Source of the DNA: Zerene cesonia
Taxonomy: Eukaryota > Arthropoda > Insecta > Lepidoptera > Pieridae
NCBI RefSeq assembly: GCF_012273895.1
Contig: NC_052112.1
Span: forward strand, 5,766,001-5,830,000
DNA: 64,000 nt
Reading direction: 5' to 3'
Made by a program: the position numbers and the translations under genes. Positions 62,201 to 64,000 of the stretch are shown in pieces. The notes beneath the pieces were generated by a model. It was not told the origin of the DNA, did no database searches, and saw nothing but the letters and a program-made list of their open reading frames with translations. How positions within the stretch are numbered: position 1 is the first letter of the stretch; every line of letters starts with the position of its first letter.

Positions 62201-63081
62201 AACAGCATCCCTCTCATCTGGTACTTGTTCATCAAGACGAGCTAGATTGTGTAAAAGTAATGCAGGACACTCTGCTTCTGCTAATGCATTGATTAATTCT
62301 TCTGCACCTTCCTCACTTTCATGCAAAATATCAACATCTGTTAACTCCTATAATAAATAAGGCATAGAATTTAGGTGTAAGTAAAAATAAAAAATAAACA
62401 AAAATATGACTCATACCTGTAATAAATTAACAACTTTTGTAGACACATCTGTATTATCATGAGAGAGTAATTCTAAAATTGAATTAACACATTTCAAGTC
62501 AACCAACAAGGGGTACTGGTCTGGCACAGTGGCTACAGCACTTAAATCCTGTAGAGCTTCATAAAGGTCTAATTCACTCTCCATGAACTTTTCTGGTTGG
62601 TCAGGAAACTTAATCCTCATTTCCCTGTTTTTCAAAGCTTTCTTTTCAAAATTAAGAACTAATTTTTTAACAGCAGTTTCATCTAGTATTTCGCCCTGAA
62701 ACAAGTACATTTACTTTAAGTTTATTCAATTTGCAATTGACTACTAAATAAAGAAAGTTTTAAGCTAATCTTCACCTCTGTTACTTCATTTTCTACGAAT
62801 TTAAGAATATCTTCACGTTCTTTGTCAGTAATAGTTGGTTCTTTGGGAAGAGATTTAAAAGTTTTTTCTGTATCTGATTTTACTAGTCGACGAACTTTAC
62901 TTGATCGCACACTTTCATCGTCTGAATCGTCAAGTTCATCTTCATTAGGACGTTTTGGAGTGGGTGTAGGCTGTGGAGAAAAATAATGTTATTTAAATAT
63001 TGATCAGAACTACTATTTCACAGTTAAAAGATAGAAAATATCAATAAGAACCTTAAATGAGAGTAATTCACCAACATCCAT
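59293..63081 (-). CDS. CTNNBL1: Beta-catenin-like protein 1
   Basis: Exons 5' to 3': 63052-63081, 62776-62970, 62417-62695, 62188-62347, 61823-61914, 61422-61553, 60872-61020, 60590-60765, 60336-60502, 60156-60251, 59517-59613 and 59293-59381, joining in phase to 553 residues (human 563). It begins MDVGELLSFK, then an acidic/basic stretch with KRPNEDELDDSDDES and KVRRLVK (likely nuclear import). Armadillo-type helical repeats follow: IKFPDQPEKFMESELDLYEA, LTDVDILHESEEGAEELI, PFDANKLYATEILSILLQ, LGELDGIDVLLQQL, NKFVDILGLRTVFPLFMK and FTENDLEKVDRLLELHFKYM. Family knowledge: a nuclear protein associated with the Prp19/CDC5L spliceosome complex. All exons are AT-rich. The first exon is only 30 bases of coding. 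Introns contain an RTE-like tail and a LINE 3' end. Confidence 0.96.
59645..59812 (+). mobile_element. RTE-like LINE/SINE 3' tail
   Basis: 'gtgtcccagcagtgggaaca' followed by (tga)n, with an upstream body like that at 50455-50692. It lies in a CTNNBL1 intron, antisense to the gene. Confidence 0.6.
61640..61812 (+). mobile_element. LINE 3'-end remnant
   Basis: 'ccattgttaatcctttcctt', 'ttcatgggtggtattgatca', 'cttaccatcacatgaacca' and an A run. In a CTNNBL1 intron, antisense to the gene, with the A run close to exon 5. Confidence 0.6.
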
Positions 63082-63949
63082 TTTCGCTAAGCATTAAGTT
63101 CTTGCAAAAGATTTGTACTTTAATATGCCTAAAGCTTGCACTTTTTTATCGAATATAGATCCTTCGAAACTGTTTACTTAATTTCAAAAATACAAAAAAT
63201 TTTCAGTGATAACCGCAATCCGCATTTCGCTTGACGCTGACAATTGACATAAACATAATATCAAATATGACACATGAGGACATATGTAGATTATACTTAC
63301 ACTTATATACTACCTTCTATAAAACAAAATAATCGACAGATAACGATTATAAAGTATTTTTATATTTGATTTCCTTTCCATAAAATTGTTGGATTTTTAT
63401 GTTAATCGATTAATTTTTTTATCAATTATTTTATTACATGAAATACAAAGAGAAACTACTGTACGCCTCACTTTTACATTTAATTTCTCAACGTATTACT
63501 AATGTCAGCAAAAGTATAATAAGCGATTTGCGAGCGCGAAAATCCAAAAAGACATGGGCATGGAATGACTATAGGACGTCAGCTATAAAATTAATTTACT
63601 TTCTATTAATACATGCAAAAGTATTTAAGTGCATTAATATTGATACATATTATTATCAGCATAATTATACTCATTTTACATTCTTCAAGATTGGAGCACC
63701 TAAAAATTTACAATGGTACAGTTTGAATTAAAGTAATTTCTATGAGTTTTTAAATACATAATTTACATTATACATCTACATACATATATAATATATATAT
63801 CAATAAGGGAATAATATATAGAATACTGATAAATTATCTGAAAAAGATTTTGTATTATATTTAGCTACTTACTAGTACATAAAACTTACATACACAAAAT
63901 TACAAAAAATAACCTAGGCTGCATTATAATCTACATGTTTATATTCCAG
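63082..63949. other. Region upstream of CTNNBL1, divergent to the next gene
   Basis: AT-rich. One plus-strand open frame (63438-63731) begins KYKEKLLYASLLHLISQR; I do not recognise it and cannot show a splice link to the exon at the edge, so it is not called. (TA)-rich repeats lie near 63783-63801. Confidence 0.35.
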
Positions 63950-64000
63950 GACCTTCACCAGCGACAGTTTGTAGCAGAAAAAGTAATACAAGAATTGTTA
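63950..64000 (+). CDS. Partial exon running off the right edge
   Basis: A strong acceptor (pyrimidine-containing tract, TATATTCCAG) opens a frame of 17 codons to the window end (DLHQRQFVAEKVIQELL). It is too short to identify, and a second frame is also open. The strand and the splice site are the main support. Confidence 0.35.

Noticed and set aside
63438..63731. 97-codon plus-strand frame as a first exon of the right-edge gene
   Set aside because: Not recognised, and no convincing phase-compatible donor linking it to the exon at 63950 was found.

Overview
The window looks like nuclear DNA from an insect, most likely a moth or butterfly. It is AT-rich, with short GT-AG introns, and all seven recognisable genes are conserved animal genes. 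The non-coding DNA carries repeats I recognise as typical of Lepidoptera: Lep1/Helitron-like elements ending in GCAGCTAG, LINE 3' ends with a 'cggtggt...cttaccatcaggc' signature, and RTE-like tails with 'cccagcagtggga' followed by (tga)n. No species can be named. Three runs of exactly 1000 N (17557-18556, 28769-29768, 49409-50408) are placeholder gaps, so distances across them are not real.

Layout, left to right. 1-5000: poorly resolved, with one orphan exon, one three-exon orphan model on + and one small membrane-protein model on -. 6739-8130 (+): DUF89 4'-phosphopantetheine phosphatase (PANK4 C-terminal-like). 8766-10475 (-): mitochondrial fission factor (Tango11/MFF). 11444-17426 (+): N-terminal half of UDP-glucose:glycoprotein glucosyltransferase, cut by gap 1. 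18861-24840 (+): ECT2/Pebble RhoGEF without its N-terminus. 27262-32517 (-): divergent SLC6-family protein, interrupted by gap 2. 34668-48266 (-): MED14 in 24 exons. 51690-58149 (+): glutamate-cysteine ligase catalytic subunit in 11 exons. 59293-63081 (-): CTNNBL1 in 12 exons. A further + strand exon runs off the right edge.

The genes form an alternating convergent/divergent array of housekeeping functions (CoA metabolite repair, mitochondrial fission, ER glycoprotein quality control, cytokinesis, transcription, glutathione synthesis, splicing), not a pathway cluster. Each of the three convergent pairs has opposing AATAAA signals close together or past each other, so tail-to-tail transcript overlap is likely. 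Exon models for the phosphatase, MFF, MED14, GCLC and CTNNBL1 were joined by hand; reading phases close exactly, giving 356, 230, 1378, 624 and 553 residues.

I did not find a convincing new system. The observations most worth following are the SLC6 protein that has lost the TM1 WRFPY signature, an in-frame candidate cassette exon in ECT2, a tRNA-like insertion flanked by a 14-bp direct repeat, a 204-residue orphan gene model, and several structured repeat arrangements.
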